Below are positions 14,948 through 16,112 of a stretch of DNA of 16,112 nt, one piece after another. Within the stretch, counting starts at the first letter, position 1. The number at the start of each line of letters is the position of its first letter. The stretch spans positions 1 to 16,112 of the forward strand of contig JACMKL010000488.1 of the NCBI GenBank assembly GCA_014380105.1. Direction: 5' to 3'. A model generated the notes under the pieces. The model did no database searches and was not told the origin of the DNA. It saw only the letters and a program-made list of their open reading frames with translations. This DNA comes from Candidatus Melainabacteria bacterium (GTDB lineage: Bacteria > Cyanobacteriota > Vampirovibrionia > Obscuribacterales > Obscuribacteraceae). The translations under genes and the position numbers were made by a program.

Positions 14948-15101
14948 TTAGATCTCTACTCAATATTTACTGGCGAGATCATACCCTGCTCGATGCCTCT
15001 TGAATTCCAATGCACCTTTCCTTTAAATATGTGTGCACAGATCACTTGAAAGCGTCTGAAAAAAATTTAGACCTCTATTTTAAGACGCAGATCAATATCT
15101 A

Positions 15102-15128
15102 TTGCATAGCAGCGGTAACATAATGCAA
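15102..15128. promoter_or_regulatory. Inverted repeat ahead of gdhA
   Basis: TTGCAT (15102-15107) and ATGCAA (15123-15128) form a symmetrical pair separated by 15 bases, about 50 bases before the gdhA start. It could be an operator, but six-base arms also occur by chance. The wider 14948-15174 gap shows no gene and no clean promoter. Confidence 0.25.
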
Positions 15129-15174
15129 CTTCAAATTCGTTACTTCCACCGGAAGAAAAGGGAGGACACCTGCA

Positions 15175-16112
15175 ATGGCCGTCATAAATCCAGTTGAGCG
15201 CCCAAAAATGGAGTGCGAGACTGAACATTTCCTCATGGCTCAACGACAACTCGATGAAATCGCGTTGGAGATGGGATTGGATCGTGAGTTACACGAGCGT
15301 CTCAGATACCCAAAGAGAGCAATGATAGTGACGGTGCCTGTGCGGATGGACGACGGTAGCGTCAAGTCATTCACAGGCTATCGCGTACAGCACGACGTCA
15401 CCCTGGGACCTGGCAAAGGCGGTATTCGCTTCCATCCAGACGTCAATCTCGGCGAAGTATCTGGTCTGGCAATGCTCATGACCTGGAAATGCGCATTGAT
15501 GGGCTTGCCTTACGGCGGAGCTAAAGGCGGCATCCGTTGCGAACCGTGGAAACTGTCTATGGGCGAAAACGAAAGACTGACCCGTCGCTACACTTCTGAA
15601 ATTATCAACTTGCTCGGACCGGATAAAGATATTCCGGCTCCGGACATGTACACCAATGAACAAACAATGGCCTGGATCATGGACACCTATAGTATCAACG
15701 TAGGTCACACAGTCCCTTCCGTTGTCACCGGTAAACCAATTGCCATCGGCGGGTCGCTCGGACGTAATGAAGCCACCGGTCGCGGTGTCGCTTACTGCGT
15801 CAAACGCGCCATCGAGCACTGGGAAATTAAGGTAAAAGCTCCTCGTGTAGTTGTTCAAGGTTTCGGTAATGTTGGCTCAGTGACAGCGAAATTGCTGCAC
15901 GAATCCGGCTACAAAATTGTTGCTGTCTCCGACGTTTATGGCGGCATCTACAATCCAGATGGTTTGGACATCCCACGTCTTCTGGCTTACATCTCCGAGA
16001 TGGGAAGAGTAGAAGGCTTTACAGGCTCAACCACCGTCAGCAACAAAGAATTGCTGGAATTGGAATGCGAAGTCCTCGTGCCAGCCGCTCTGGGCGACCA
16101 AATCAACGAAAA
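15175..16112 (+). CDS. gdhA: Glutamate dehydrogenase (Glu/Leu/Phe/Val dehydrogenase family), 3' end outside window
   Basis: 312 codons are visible, with no stop before the window edge. The enzyme interconverts glutamate and 2-oxoglutarate plus ammonium. Seen are GPGKGGIRFHPDV (K81), MTWKCALMGLPYGGAKGGI with catalytic Lys117, PAPDMYTN with Asp157, a GGSLGRNEATGRGV linker and the dinucleotide-binding VVVQGFGNVGS (226-235). The pattern is that of the hexameric roughly 420-aa class, so about 110 residues are missing here. ATG 15175 has a strong AAGGGAGG at 15158-15165. The coenzyme preference cannot be set by eye. Confidence 0.95.
   Translation, partial: MAVINPVERPKMECETEHFLMAQRQLDEIALEMGLDRELHERLRYPKRAMIVTVPVRMDDGSVKSFTGYRVQHDVTLGPGKGGIRFHPDVNLGEVSGLAMLMTWKCALMGLPYGGAKGGIRCEPWKLSMGENERLTRRYTSEIINLLGPDKDIPAPDMYTNEQTMAWIMDTYSINVGHTVPSVVTGKPIAIGGSLGRNEATGRGVAYCVKRAIEHWEIKVKAPRVVVQGFGNVGSVTAKLLHESGYKIVAVSDVYGGIYNPDGLDIPRLLAYISEMGRVEGFTGSTTVSNKELLELECEVLVPAALGDQINE

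Noticed and set aside
15367..15858. 163-aa reading frame on the minus strand
   Set aside because: It is a shadow of glutamate dehydrogenase, which is unmistakable on the plus strand.
1..16112. CRISPR arrays, tRNA/rRNA genes, insertion sequences
   Set aside because: No regularly spaced repeats, no tRNA-like or rRNA-like sequence and no transposase were recognised in the window.

Overview
The window reads as an ordinary bacterial chromosome segment of medium GC (a little under 50%). It is densely packed, uses ATG, GTG and TTG starts, and has recognisable sigma70-type promoters and Shine-Dalgarno sites. The mix of genes (annexin-like hydrolase, TPR proteins, class II photolyase, flippase-like membrane protein, di-iron ferritin-like protein) would suit a Melainabacteria/Vampirovibrionia-type organism such as Obscuribacterales. 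That assignment is a guess from protein character only; no rRNA or marker gene is present.

Layout. 1-760: the tail of an upstream gene, then a methionine sulfoxide reductase A whose catalytic Cys codon is TGA, with a bacterial SECIS-like hairpin just downstream. It is a probable exported selenoprotein. 961-3753: an aspartate-family amino-acid operon. A good promoter is followed by a short Thr/Met-rich reading frame, mutually exclusive RNA hairpins and an intrinsic terminator. Next come a Cys/Met-metabolism PLP enzyme and aspartokinase, the latter with an internal start for a beta subunit. Together these look like ribosome-mediated transcription attenuation responding to threonine and methionine.

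3756-4298 (-): a ferritin-like di-iron protein, convergent with lysC. 4421-6048 (+): a translationally coupled pair, a membrane-anchored TPR protein and a zinc-ribbon/P-loop kinase-like protein. 6098-7489 (-): a class II CPD photolyase, flanked by a 58-bp direct repeat. One copy of the repeat lies inside the kinase gene and the other is a stranded remnant of that gene. 7650-9149 (-): an alpha/beta hydrolase with an annexin-like repeat in front of it.

9258-11711: a signalling cluster made of a single-domain response regulator coupled to an HPt protein, convergent with a REC-GGDEF-EAL c-di-GMP protein. 11934-14947: a flippase-like membrane protein (+), overlapping tail-to-tail with mutM (-), which lies downstream of a Ca2+/cation:H+ antiporter gene (-). 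15175-end: a glutamate dehydrogenase gene running off the window.

The two most interesting systems are the leader-peptide attenuator in front of the aspartate-family operon and the selenocysteine MsrA. Both are argued from sequence only and need the checks listed.
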